From Ardenticatenaceae bacterium (lineage in GTDB: Bacteria; Chloroflexota; Anaerolineae; Promineifilales; Promineifilaceae), in NCBI GenBank assembly GCA_030065875.1, contig JASJCR010000012.1, positions 18,105 through 82,104 on the forward strand: a stretch of 64,000 nt of DNA. The letters run 5' to 3'. Numbering within the stretch: the stretch's first letter is position 1; each line of letters starts with the position of its first letter. The translations under genes were made by a program, and so were the position numbers. Shown piece by piece: positions 52,485 through 60,831 of the stretch. The notes under the pieces were generated by a model. The model saw only the letters and a program-made list of their open reading frames with translations. It had not been told where the DNA came from and ran no database searches.

Positions 52485-53217
52485 TTGAAAGAACCTGCAA
52501 TTTTAACCCCAGCAGCCGGTCTTTAGCCTCCTGCAGGCGCATGCGATTGGCCAGCCAGGCGATGTAAAGCAGAGAAAACGACAGTGTTGTGACGGTTAGG
52601 GTGATCCCCATCTGCATCGATTGCAAACCTGGTTCAAATTCTTGAAGCCCTTGCTCCATCCCTTGCGCTGATTCCATTGCCCCGCCGAACATGACCGGAT
52701 GAATGTCGCGCAAAATGCGAATTGAGCCATAAGTGACAATGACGGTGGCGAAGGCAGCGATTACGTAAACACTTGAAAAGCGACGCTGTTTTTCCGAATC
52801 ACTAATGGCCGAGCGCAGTACCAGGTAAGCGATGTAGACCAGCCACATGATGGTGATCGAGGTCAGCCGCGGGCTCCAAATCCACCAGGTGTTCCAGGCT
52901 GGTTTCCCCCAGATCGAGCCGCTAACGATATTTATCATCATAAAAACCAGACCGATCTCTACTGAAGCCAGGGCCAGCGTGTCCCAAATTGGTTGTCGAC
53001 GCCAAAGGTAGACAACGCCGCCAATGAGAGCAGTAAAAAATGTAACTGCGGCAACCCAGCCGGCCCCGACATGAAAATAGAAGATCCGCTGGACGTTTCC
53101 CATGGTTCTTTCAACCGGGGCGTAATAAAAAATCAGACCGATGGCGATTAACATGGCTATCGCGGCGATCCAGTTTAGCAATGTCGTCCGTCGTTTAGCC
53201 CATTGAAAAATGATCAT
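52474..53217 (-). CDS. ccmC: Haem exporter/cytochrome c biogenesis protein CcmC
   Basis: 247 residues, six predicted membrane helices. The haem-handling motifs are present: RIFYFHVGAGWVAA (His) before helix 3, the periplasmic Trp-rich loop IWGKPAWNTWWIWSPRLTS (normally WGxxWxWDxRLT; the Asp position is Ser), and LRDIHPVMFGG (second His). CcmC delivers haem to CcmE in system I. No other ccm gene occurs in the window, so the other components must be elsewhere. The three-DnaA-box region lies 144-204 nt upstream. The C terminus is encoded in a heptamer array. Confidence 0.88.
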   Translation of the reverse strand: MIIFQWAKRRTTLLNWIAAIAMLIAIGLIFYYAPVERTMGNVQRIFYFHVGAGWVAAVTFFTALIGGVVYLWRRQPIWDTLALASVEIGLVFMMINIVSGSIWGKPAWNTWWIWSPRLTSITIMWLVYIAYLVLRSAISDSEKQRRFSSVYVIAAFATVIVTYGSIRILRDIHPVMFGGAMESAQGMEQGLQEFEPGLQSMQMGITLTVTTLSFSLLYIAWLANRMRLQEAKDRLLGLKLQVLSRLS

Positions 53218-53360
53218 TCAGATGCTCCGTAAGAAAATCTTTGCCAATTTGCTTTAATCATAACCCGCTTGATGGGTAAAATCACGATTACTTATCGGTT
53301 TTTATGTTTGGCCGCGGCCGGCCAAACGCGGTCCGTTAAAATCGAAAAGATTTTCACCGG

Positions 53361-53421
53361 TTATCCACACCTAACCCCCACTTATCCACAGAAAAGCCGG
53401 TTTTCCAATGAGTTATCCACA
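53361..53421 (+). promoter_or_regulatory. Cluster of three perfect DnaA boxes
   Basis: TTATCCACA at 53361-53369, 53382-53390 and 53413-53421, all in one direction, spaced 21 and 31 bp (two and three helical turns). They lie in the 303-nt gap 53218-53520 between ccmC and the DUF4129 gene. I found no other perfect box in the window by eye. Candidate origin, DnaA-titration or DnaA-controlled site; no dnaA or dnaN is nearby. Confidence 0.8.
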
Positions 53422-53437
53422 GATTATTCCCCAAGAC

Positions 53438-53542
53438 AGATAAGAGTCCTGAGTCCTTAGTTGAAAGTCCTGAGAGTTCAATTTCGACCTCCCACCTAAC
53501 ACCCACTCAGCACAAAGGACTTAGGACTCAGGACTCTTATCT
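53438..53542. repeat. 15-unit heptamer array with terminal inverted repeat
   Basis: Fifteen uninterrupted 7-bp registers, from AGATAAG, AGTCCTG, AGTCCTT, via ACCTCCC, ACCTAAC, ACCCACT, to AAGGACT, TAGGACT, CAGGACT, CTTATCT. The first 20 nt, AGATAAGAGTCCTGAGTCCT, are the exact inverse of the last 20. The right end (53521-53542) is coding: it supplies the last seven residues and stop of the DUF4129 protein. Confidence 0.9.
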
Positions 53543-55209
53543 TTTCTTTTTTTCTTACGCTGTGCTAGTTTTTGCTGCAGCTGTTTCCACGCCTGTTCGG
53601 CCGCTTTTGCGTCTGCATCATCCACTGTGGATGTCGTATAGCGTGCGGTTTTGAACAAATCGGTGAGCGTGTCGACATCTGTTGGGGCCGCAGAAGTTTC
53701 ATCTTGAAAACGACGGCTAAACTCGGCCGGGGTTTCTCCCGGGTAGCGGCCGATTCCGGCATCCCGGCCGAGGCGCACCAGGGTCAAGAAGAAGAGACGA
53801 ATGCGCTCCCTGGGTGGCAAATGATCGTAACGTAAAGCCTGACGAAAAAATGCCCAGCGGCGACCCGGCCGCGGCATGGCCAGATCAGGGGATTCGATCT
53901 TTGCTAACTCGGCCAGCAGAGCGCGTCGGTAGCGCCATCGTTCCTGCCAGCGTCGCCACATGGCGCGCAGTTCACCAAACAAGCGGGTAAACATCAGACG
54001 AGGTACCTTAAAGCCTCGGGCATTTAAAAAGAAAAGAATGGATTCGACCGCAACCACCACAAACAATAACCAGAAAAAAATTGAGACGATCGGAATTGAA
54101 TTGTCCGGTGGAGGAGGGGGAGGAGCGGGGGCCGGTGTGGGAAGCGGAAGCGGCTCTAGCGGAAGCGGAGGTGGCAATGTTTCCGGCGCACCCTCGGGGA
54201 GTGCAGGAAATAATGATAGAAACCACACAAATAGCAGGCGCACGAACAGGATGATGCCGCTTAAAATCGTAAACAAGCCATTGACGATAAACTCGAGGAT
54301 CCGCAGGAGAGGGAAAGTTGAACCAATCGGCAGTAAAGCGGCCAGAAGAGCGATCCAAAATATGCGTCGGATGCCAGCGCGATGCCAGCGCCGTTCAACC
54401 ACCGGGTTTGGCGTGATCCCCGACATGAGCCAGCGAGCGGAGTAAGCGGCCAGGCGGGCCTGACTTAAGATTAAAAAACCGGAGATCATGTAGACGATGG
54501 AAATAATCAGCAGCGGAAAGGGCACGGAGGCTCGGCCGGAAAATAAATTGCCGCGCACGACAATTTGATCGAGCTGCAGCGTCGTCAGGCCGATGATGAT
54601 CGTAAGCAGAATGCCGCCCATTACCCAGTAGCGGAAGAGATCGCTGACCAGAAGCGATCGATCAAGCGAAACCGGCCGAGCGTTTTGCTCTCTTTCTGAA
54701 GGGGTGGTGGTAAAAAAAGCGTATTCGGCCGCATCAATCCCCAAAAACTCAAACAGGATAATCAAGCGATTAACGATTGACCAGCCAAAAAATGCCATTA
54801 ATAATACGCTTACATAACGCATATCAAAGATTAAAAATGGATTGTAGACAAAATCTTGAATCACGTCTGTGGAGATCGGGCCGGCAAACAACCACCAGGT
54901 CATCAGGCGGAAGAGAATGGCAAAGACCACAAACTCGCTGGCTCGAAAAACCCCTTTGGCTAAAAGGCGCTGGTTCGGCCGCCGCAGCCATCGGGCTGAA
55001 TAAACCGTTTCTAAGAAGAATACGGCGTATAGAGGCCACAAAGTCAGCCACGGTTCTCCCAGAATTTGACTGATGACGATTAATATGGCCCCTAAAAGAG
55101 AGGTGACCAAGATGGTTACCAGCAATGGCTGCACGATTGATCGCGACCAGCGGTCAATTTGATCGGCGGCCTGCTCGGGGGTAAGCATAGGAGCTGTTTC
55201 TGCGGTCAT
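53521..55209 (-). CDS. DUF4129-containing polytopic membrane protein
   Basis: 562 residues. About ten membrane helices in the first two thirds, interrupted by a Pro-rich external stretch (about 345-375, PPPLPLEPLPLPTPAPAPPP). The C-terminal DUF4129 domain (about 455-535) contains LPPRERIRLFFLTLVRLGRDAG and RYPGETPAEFSRRF, its signature. DUF4129 proteins usually occur with DUF58, MoxR and transglutaminase genes; here DUF58/MoxR are at 58609-60756, so the set has been split. The last residues (DKSPES) are encoded by a heptamer repeat array, so the C terminus is a repeat-derived extension. Confidence 0.85.
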   Translation of the reverse strand: MTAETAPMLTPEQAADQIDRWSRSIVQPLLVTILVTSLLGAILIVISQILGEPWLTLWPLYAVFFLETVYSARWLRRPNQRLLAKGVFRASEFVVFAILFRLMTWWLFAGPISTDVIQDFVYNPFLIFDMRYVSVLLMAFFGWSIVNRLIILFEFLGIDAAEYAFFTTTPSEREQNARPVSLDRSLLVSDLFRYWVMGGILLTIIIGLTTLQLDQIVVRGNLFSGRASVPFPLLIISIVYMISGFLILSQARLAAYSARWLMSGITPNPVVERRWHRAGIRRIFWIALLAALLPIGSTFPLLRILEFIVNGLFTILSGIILFVRLLFVWFLSLFPALPEGAPETLPPPLPLEPLPLPTPAPAPPPPPPDNSIPIVSIFFWLLFVVVAVESILFFLNARGFKVPRLMFTRLFGELRAMWRRWQERWRYRRALLAELAKIESPDLAMPRPGRRWAFFRQALRYDHLPPRERIRLFFLTLVRLGRDAGIGRYPGETPAEFSRRFQDETSAAPTDVDTLTDLFKTARYTTSTVDDADAKAAEQAWKQLQQKLAQRKKKRKDKSPES

Positions 55210-55248
55210 TCAATTATTATAGTTGATTTTTTCCTTTACAATAAGAAG

Positions 55249-55638
55249 ATGGGTTCCAAATCAGTCATAGGCTCTGCTGCCGGCCGGAAAATTATCTTAA
55301 TGGATTCAATATCATATATTGACGAGAGTGAGCGGGAGCAAATTGTCATATCCGCTTCGCATGGAGGGGTTGCTTCAGCACGATATGCGCTCGATCATCC
55401 ACCTTTTTTAACAATCTTTAATGATGCCGGGGTGGGTAAGGATGGGGCCGGTATTGCCGCCCTGGCCATCCTGGAAGAGGCAGGGCTCGCGGCCGCGGCC
55501 ATTTATCATACTAGCGGCCGTATTGGCGATGTAGCCGATATGTGGGTCTACGGAATTGTCGGCCACGTAAACCGGCGGGCGCTGCGTCTCGGCGTGGACA
55601 AAGGGCTGACGCTACAGGAGGCAATTCGAAAGTTATAG
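55249..55638 (+). CDS. Conserved hypothetical protein (DSISYID...GVASARYAL family)
   Basis: 129 residues from the ATG at 55249; the longer frame from 55159 overlaps the divergent gene and is rejected. Seen motifs: LMDSISYIDESE at the N terminus, ISASHGGVASARYAL, PPFLTIFNDAGVGKDGAGIAAL, and AIYHTSGRIGDVADMW. This looks like a family I have seen as hypothetical in proteobacteria, without assigned function. The Gly-rich loop and FNDAG/DGAG acids could form a small-molecule site; this is speculation. Divergent from the DUF4129 gene with a 39-nt gap. Confidence 0.6.
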   Translation: MGSKSVIGSAAGRKIILMDSISYIDESEREQIVISASHGGVASARYALDHPPFLTIFNDAGVGKDGAGIAALAILEEAGLAAAAIYHTSGRIGDVADMWVYGIVGHVNRRALRLGVDKGLTLQEAIRKL

Positions 55639-55680
55639 CACGATAAACTAGGTTGCATCAACCTCTGGAATATATCTTCA

Positions 55681-55854
55681 CCCCCGCATTATTGAGTTTT
55701 GACAAATAAACTCCAATATCGCAGCGTCATTCCCGCGAAAGCGGGAATCCATTGGATGGCTACCGATGGATCCCCGCCTGCGCGGGGATGACGGGCTTTT
55801 TTTTGGAGGATGATTCATATCCGTATTTATTTGTAATTCTTCAAAAATGCGGGG
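55681..55854. repeat. ~174-bp structured repeat (copy 2)
   Basis: Ends CCCCGCATTATTGAGTTTTG and, inverted, CCCCGCATTTTTGAAGAATT. The interior is nearly identical to copy 1 (20065-20230), including ATTCCCGCGAAAGCGGGAAT and a second hairpin ATCCCCGCCTGCGCGGGGAT. The outer base pairs differ from copy 1 but remain complementary within each copy. Confidence 0.8.
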
Positions 55855-55889
55855 CTAATGGGTCTGACCTGATGGGTAACCAGCCCTTT

Positions 55890-55935
55890 AGCCGTCGGTT
55901 TTAATCGACGGGTATCGGTTTTAATCGACGGCTAT
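55890..55935. repeat. Direct repeat TCGGTTTTAATCGACGG with inverted ends
   Basis: TCGGTTTTAATCGACGG occurs at 55895-55911 and 55915-55931, and TAGCCGTCG / CGACGGCTA bound the pair (55889-55935). The gap 55639-56214 holds this, the copy-2 element, and no other recognisable feature. Confidence 0.6.
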
Positions 55936-56214
55936 AGAAAATAGCGCAAAATTGAGGATCATCTTGAATTAAATGTCAACAGAACATGGTCAAATAACCC
56001 AAATATGACATTGGTTCATCCCGCGTATGATATCTGACACTGACAGAGGGGCATGGGCAGTGATATGCTGTCGATATCGTGCAGCAGATAACTTTTGCTG
56101 TAGGTGAAGCGTGGATTTAATTATTGTTCGACGCGAAAATCGCGGAGCTGCACATTCCCTGTCCTACTTCACGCTATACACCGATTTTCAGAGAACATAG
56201 CAGGAGAAATTGTA

Positions 56215-56811
56215 ATGGATAAGCAAGAAGTCAAGAATGTGAATGAGGAGCAAAGCTTGCCTCGAAAATTTTTTTCGCGAGCGCAGATAGAGGAACAGCT
56301 CGCCAAGGAGCGCGATCTTTCCGGGGCTGACATGAGCGGGCTTGATCTGTCCGGGATAAAATTGATGGGACTCAAAATGGCCAAAGCCGATCTGCATGAA
56401 AGCAATTTGACCGATGCGGTTTTAGCGGGTGGTGATATGAGTGAGATCAATCTCAGAGACGCCAATTTGAAAGGTGCCCGCATTGCTGGAGCGGATATGC
56501 ATGATGCCAATCTGCATGGTGCCCAGCTGCAAAATGCCAAAATCGCCGGCGTTGACCTGAAGAATGCCGATTTTGGTGAGGCGGATCTGACCGGAAGTCG
56601 ATTAATCGCGGTTGATGTGTCTGGCGCTGATTTTGGAGAGGCGACCATGACCGATGCTCAGGCTCTGGTCGACTGGGATTCCGCCAAGGTTAAACCGGCC
56701 GAGATTCCTGAAGTAGTGAAGCCACCACGCTGGCTGCCGTGGGTGATGATCGGCGGTTTTGTCTCTCTATTGATCGTTTTCTTTATGCTGAGGAAGCGTC
56801 GTAAAAAATAG
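56215..56811 (+). CDS. Pentapeptide-repeat protein with C-terminal membrane anchor
   Basis: 198 residues from the ATG at 56215, with AGGAGA at 56202-56207; a GTG start at 56104 is less likely. Pentapeptide repeats A(D/N)LxX run from about 38 to 150 (GADMSGLDLSGIKLMGLKMA, ADLHESNLTDAVL, ANLKGARIAGADMH, ADLTGSRLIAVDVS), about 22 units forming a right-handed quadrilateral beta-helix. A C-terminal helix WVMIGGFVSLLIVFFML then RKRRKK anchors it in the membrane. Some relatives mimic DNA and protect gyrase, but membrane-anchored ones are different; role unknown. Confidence 0.88.
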   Translation: MDKQEVKNVNEEQSLPRKFFSRAQIEEQLAKERDLSGADMSGLDLSGIKLMGLKMAKADLHESNLTDAVLAGGDMSEINLRDANLKGARIAGADMHDANLHGAQLQNAKIAGVDLKNADFGEADLTGSRLIAVDVSGADFGEATMTDAQALVDWDSAKVKPAEIPEVVKPPRWLPWVMIGGFVSLLIVFFMLRKRRKK

Positions 56812-57025
56812 GTGGGAGTAAATCAATCGATAGTTAAATCGGCCGCATTTTGGTCTGATTTTCCAGCGGAGAGCCCGTTGAAATCAGCCTAAAATGCGGC
56901 CGTATCTTTTAGGGGGAAAAGAGGAGCAGGTGGGGTTTATATTACTATACCTGTTGTTCAGCCGTGCCTCACATTCTAAAAGGAAGATTTTGTTCCTATA
57001 AAAATATATTAAAAAGGAGGATATC

Positions 57026-58291
57026 GTGTCCAGGCAACGCCTACTTATGGTGCTGGTTGGTTTGATAATTGTGATCTTTGGATGCACGCCTTTGGAATCC
57101 AAGACCTCTTACCAGGGTCAGCTGACTGATTCCTCAGGCAACCCTGTCACGGACGGAAATTATCAGATTACCTTTCGTTTGTATGATGAGGATGACGCCA
57201 CCGTTGGTGATGCCCTTTGGACAGAGACCCAGAATGTCCCGGTTGAAGATGGGCTCTTCCACGTCACTCTGGGAGCGACTCAACCGATCGAGACTGAGCT
57301 TTTTTCTCAGAAACTGTGGCTGGGGGTAGAGGTGGAAAGCGATGGCGAAATGACCCCTCGTCAGCAATTAACCGGGGCGCCTTATGCGATGAGCCTGGTG
57401 GCGGGAGCCGCTGTCCAGGGTTCTATCGATCAGGATGACCCGCTTCCGGGTACGCTAAACGTGGCCAATTATGGTGATGGGTTTGGTCTGGCAGTAAATT
57501 CGGTCGGTGAGGCCGGCCTCGCCGTCGATGGCGCTTTTACCGGTGTGCCGACCGGGCAGCACGGTCTGTTGATTGACAACGTTCTGCAAGGGGCCGTAAT
57601 CACCAGCACCAACGGGACCGCTGTGTGGGCAAATGGAAGTGGTGGCGCCACGGAGGACAATTACGGTCTGCGTGCCGAAAGCCAAAATGGAGACGGCGTG
57701 TTTGGTTGGGGGCTAGGGTCAAACCCCCTCGACACCGGAGTCACCGGCCGCAGTGAGAACGGTTATGGTGTTTATAGTTTCTCTATAAACGGTTCCTGGG
57801 GCTTTTACACGGATGATGACCTCTATGTCGGCGGCAGCTGCACCGGCTGTACCATGCGCTATATCGTCGTCAACGACTCTGGCGTCACCATGCGGCCGGG
57901 CGATACGGTCAGCGCCGCGGGTGTAGAGTTCGTAGAAGGCATGACCACACCGATTATGGAAGTTGCCCCAACCGCAGCCGGTCAGAATGTCCTTGGCGTC
58001 GTCGTTGGCGCGGTCGAGACGTTCATGGTTGAAGAGGGCGTTGACGACCTGCAGCCGGGTTTACACTTTGGTCAGGTTGGTGGAGATGCTGCGACGGGTG
58101 AGTATCTCATCGTCGTGGTTCAAGGTCTGGCGCAGGTACGCGCAGCCGATCTCAATATTCAAAGCGGTGACCTGGTTTATCCAACTGCCGCCAGGGGCGT
58201 GAGTGCCGAAGCGGCCGGGCACGCCATTGGTTTAGCTCTTGACAGCGTGGATACCGACGGCCTGGTCTGGGTTCTCGTCGGTTTTGAGTAG
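57026..58291 (+). CDS. Secreted lipoprotein with N-terminal fibre-like (YQGQLTDSSGNPV) domain
   Basis: 421 residues, GTG start with strong AAGGAGG at 57014-57020. The signal peptide ends at VIFGC (lipobox-like, Cys17). The N-terminal domain (about 25-125) has SYQGQLTDSSGNPVTDGNYQ, LWTETQNVPVEDGLFHVTLG and LTGAPYAMSLVAGA, a module found in many extracellular bacterial and phage-fibre-like proteins. A Gly-rich beta-helix-like middle follows (YGLRAESQNGDGVFGW), and a C-terminal beta domain with CTGCTMRYIVVNDSGVTMRP and AGHAIGLALDSVDTDGLVWV. Likely a surface structural protein. The next gene starts 20 nt later. Confidence 0.7.
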   Translation: MSRQRLLMVLVGLIIVIFGCTPLESKTSYQGQLTDSSGNPVTDGNYQITFRLYDEDDATVGDALWTETQNVPVEDGLFHVTLGATQPIETELFSQKLWLGVEVESDGEMTPRQQLTGAPYAMSLVAGAAVQGSIDQDDPLPGTLNVANYGDGFGLAVNSVGEAGLAVDGAFTGVPTGQHGLLIDNVLQGAVITSTNGTAVWANGSGGATEDNYGLRAESQNGDGVFGWGLGSNPLDTGVTGRSENGYGVYSFSINGSWGFYTDDDLYVGGSCTGCTMRYIVVNDSGVTMRPGDTVSAAGVEFVEGMTTPIMEVAPTAAGQNVLGVVVGAVETFMVEEGVDDLQPGLHFGQVGGDAATGEYLIVVVQGLAQVRAADLNIQSGDLVYPTAARGVSAEAAGHAIGLALDSVDTDGLVWVLVGFE

Positions 58292-58310
58292 CGCGCACCG
58301 GAGTAACAGC

Positions 58311-58589
58311 ATGGAAAAGCATCTAACCAGGATTGTAATGGTGGTTTGTCTTATTGTGGCGTTGGGAACCGGGATCGTTTTGGCCAGGTCAGACAGCCAT
58401 GCTATCCCCTGGGACACCATTGCCGGGGGCGGCAGCGAGATGAGTTCAGCCAGCTATGCCATCAACGGCACGATCGGCCAGCCGGTTATCGGACCGGGTT
58501 CCAGCAGCAATTATTCTATTGGAGCCGGCTATTGGTACGGTGTGGGTGATGGCTCATCGCAGCTGTTTTTGCCGGTGGTAATCAGGTAG
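58311..58589 (+). CDS. Small secreted protein ending in FLPVVIR
   Basis: 92 residues from the ATG at 58311 (frame open from 58239, which overlaps the previous gene). A signal peptide at about 5-25 (LTRIVMVVCLIVALGTGIVLA) is followed by a small beta domain with ISSASYAINGTIGQPVIGPGS-type pattern (SASYAINGTIGQPV, NYSIGAGYWYG). The protein stops right after SSQLFLPVVIR. Comparable tails (I/Y-YLPL-xxR) end many secreted Chloroflexota proteins, so this looks like a sorting tail. It probably shares a transcript with the preceding lipoprotein gene. Confidence 0.68.
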   Translation: MEKHLTRIVMVVCLIVALGTGIVLARSDSHAIPWDTIAGGGSEMSSASYAINGTIGQPVIGPGSSSNYSIGAGYWYGVGDGSSQLFLPVVIR

Positions 58590-58608
58590 CCTTTTCTTAC
58601 CTGGCGGC

Positions 58609-59802
58609 CTATGATTCAAACTGCCACACGGCTAAATCGGTAACCCGCGGAACATAGTAAACGACAAATCCGAGCTGTCGCGCACGCTGGTAAAGAGCCA
58701 GCTGCTCCTTATCGGACAGCGGCTGGCTGATAATAAGCACCGGGTTGCGGCCGGTGCGCACCAGCTGGTGAAGAATTTCCGTGATGCGGGTGGAAACAGT
58801 GGGGGTGATCACCAAGATGGTCGTACCCCACTGCACTTCGCGACACGCATGGGGGAGCCATTCCGCCAGCGTCGTTTCTGTTTGAGGTTCAATTTGGGCT
58901 AATTTTTCCAGGATCACTTCCGCGCCGGCCCGACCGGCCGATTTTTCACTTGACAAGGTTGAGGGGCCTTGATGAATTGCCTCTGGAGGTGGTGCCAGAA
59001 CCACTTCCTGTTTCTGCTGGATGAGATGGGCCGCCAGTGAGGCCGCCAGTTCGATACTCCACTCGATGTATGCGTAGTGATCTTTACGGCTGAAATCCGG
59101 TTCATACAGGTTGAGAGCGATGAGCACCTGCTGGGCCACGGCCGGTTGGTAGGTGCGCACCATCAATTTGCGGGTATGGGCGCTGACTTTCCAATTCATC
59201 GTTCGCAGCGAATCCCCCGAACGATATTCACGCACCCCCATCGGCCGCGATGGATCGGCAAAAAGCCTTTCTTCCGACGGGAGCGTGCCAAAGGGCAGCT
59301 TTGATGGGAGGCCGAGTGATTTTAGCGAATGAATGCGAGGGTAAACGATCACATCATCGGCGGGGAAAACCACCGTTTGAAGGGTGCCCAGACCAAATAA
59401 ATCACCCGTGGACACGCTGAGCGGGCCAATTTGATGCCGGCCGCGCCGTTTGCCAATAAACTCTTCCTTGATTTGGGTCTTTTCGCGGCCGCGGAGAGAA
59501 AGCACGGTGTTCATGTGAGCGGCAAACCGCAGTTCGAGGGGGACGCTTTCGCGCAGCTGCAGCCACGGCAAACTGAGCCAGCCGCTGTTTTGAATATGCA
59601 GTTCAACGGTAAACCGTTCGTTCCAAAATACCCGGTGAGGGTAATGGCGTGTGACCGATATGCGCTTTAGCTGTCGGGGGATGACCCATCGACTCCAAAT
59701 CCACATGGCCACGCAGACGTAAATAATATAAAAAACAAAATCAACGCGAAAAAAAATGGCTACAACCAGAAATAGGATGATCAGGGTGATATAGAGAGAC
59801 AT
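58609..59802 (-). CDS. DUF58 domain membrane protein
   Basis: 397 residues. Two N-terminal membrane helices (about 3-40) precede a beta-sandwich region (about 50-150) and the DUF58 core with DPSRPMGVREYRSGDSLRTMNWKVSAHTR (the family's hallmark GxREYxxGDxxRxIxWxxSAR), followed by a VWA-like helical region. It is encoded directly after MoxR (9-nt gap). MoxR-DUF58 pairs assist metal insertion or assembly of membrane/periplasmic proteins. The DUF4129 protein normally encoded with them lies 3.4 kb away. Confidence 0.92.
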   Translation of the reverse strand: MSLYITLIILFLVVAIFFRVDFVFYIIYVCVAMWIWSRWVIPRQLKRISVTRHYPHRVFWNERFTVELHIQNSGWLSLPWLQLRESVPLELRFAAHMNTVLSLRGREKTQIKEEFIGKRRGRHQIGPLSVSTGDLFGLGTLQTVVFPADDVIVYPRIHSLKSLGLPSKLPFGTLPSEERLFADPSRPMGVREYRSGDSLRTMNWKVSAHTRKLMVRTYQPAVAQQVLIALNLYEPDFSRKDHYAYIEWSIELAASLAAHLIQQKQEVVLAPPPEAIHQGPSTLSSEKSAGRAGAEVILEKLAQIEPQTETTLAEWLPHACREVQWGTTILVITPTVSTRITEILHQLVRTGRNPVLIISQPLSDKEQLALYQRARQLGFVVYYVPRVTDLAVWQFES

Positions 59803-59811
59803 ACGGCCGGT

Positions 59812-60756
59812 TTAAGGTTCGGTTTCACCCAAATTTAAGGGGGTTTGTTCCAAAATTTGATCGAGAATTAAATCGGTTGTCAAGCCACGCAGCGAGCTTT
59901 CGGGGGAGAGAATACAGCGATGTGTTAAGATCGGTTTTACCAATTCCTTGATGTCTTCCGGCAATACATGTGCTCGACCGCGCACTGCGGCCAGCGCCTG
60001 GGCCCCGCGATAGAGGGCGTGGGAGCCGCGTGGGCTGGCGCCCAACATCAGTTCCCGATGATTTCGGGTGGCAAAAACAAGCTGGACGATGTACTCCCGT
60101 AAGGTTTCGTCGACGTGAATATCCCAAATCTGCTGAGCTAATTCCGGCAGCTGTTGACCATCAGCCACCGGCTGTAGCTGGTCGATGGGGTGCTCACGGC
60201 CGAGATTTTGCAGCATTTTTGCTTCTCCCACCTCATCGAGATATCCCAAGGTCAGCTTCATAAAAAAGCGATCGAGTTGGGCTTCAGGCAAAATAAACGT
60301 CCCCTCGTATTCAACCGGATTCTGGGTAGCAATCACCAAAAACGGCCGGCTCAGAGGGCGAGTTATCCCATCAACCGTCACCTGTCTTTCCCCCATCGCT
60401 TCAAGCAGGGCCGACTGCGTTCGGGGGGTGGCCCGATTAATTTCATCGGCCAGCAGCACGTTGGTGAACGCCGGCCCCGGCACGAAGACAAACTCTCGTT
60501 TTTCCTGATCAAAAATCGATACCCCGGTGACATCATTGGGGAGCAAATCGGGAGTGCACTGCAGGCGTTTAAAATCGATCCCCAGGCTGACGGCCAGCGC
60601 TCGGGCCAGCATTGTTTTGCCAACCCCGGGAACATCCTCGAGTAAAATGTGCCCCTCGCAGAGAAGAGCGACCAGGAGCTTTTCAATCACCGGCCGCTTA
60701 CCAATGATGACCCGTTCGATATTGTCGAGGATAGAGGAGGTGAATTCTTGAATCAT
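59812..60756 (-). CDS. MoxR-type AAA+ ATPase
   Basis: 314 residues, normal size. Walker A LEDVPGVGKTMLARAL, Walker B VLLADEINRATPRTQSALLEAM, sensor 1 ATQNPVEYEG, Arg finger region LPEAQLDRFFMKL, sensor 2 GASPRGSHALYRGAQALA. The ATPase chaperones folding or activation of partner proteins, together with the DUF58 protein whose gene follows 9 nt downstream. The upstream 60-nt gap contains weak 7-bp-spaced repeats next to the start codon. Confidence 0.94.
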   Translation of the reverse strand: MIQEFTSSILDNIERVIIGKRPVIEKLLVALLCEGHILLEDVPGVGKTMLARALAVSLGIDFKRLQCTPDLLPNDVTGVSIFDQEKREFVFVPGPAFTNVLLADEINRATPRTQSALLEAMGERQVTVDGITRPLSRPFLVIATQNPVEYEGTFILPEAQLDRFFMKLTLGYLDEVGEAKMLQNLGREHPIDQLQPVADGQQLPELAQQIWDIHVDETLREYIVQLVFATRNHRELMLGASPRGSHALYRGAQALAAVRGRAHVLPEDIKELVKPILTHRCILSPESSLRGLTTDLILDQILEQTPLNLGETEP

Positions 60757-60803
60757 TTATTATTTGCCAATTGCTAAAAATCTCCAGGTTGAAATTAAGG
60801 TCT

Positions 60804-60831
60804 TAACTCTAGCAATTAGCTATTAGCTATT
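60804..60831. repeat. Heptamer array AGCAATT/AGCTATT overlapping trhO stop
   Basis: Units TAACTCT, AGCAATT, AGCTATT, AGCTATT. The trhO stop (TAA, 60816-60818) and its last three residues (A-N-S) fall in the array. Confidence 0.75.

Noticed and set aside
53218..53520. Calling the DnaA-box region oriC outright
   Set aside because: Only three boxes, no dnaA/dnaN nearby and skew cannot be computed here, so it is reported only as a candidate.
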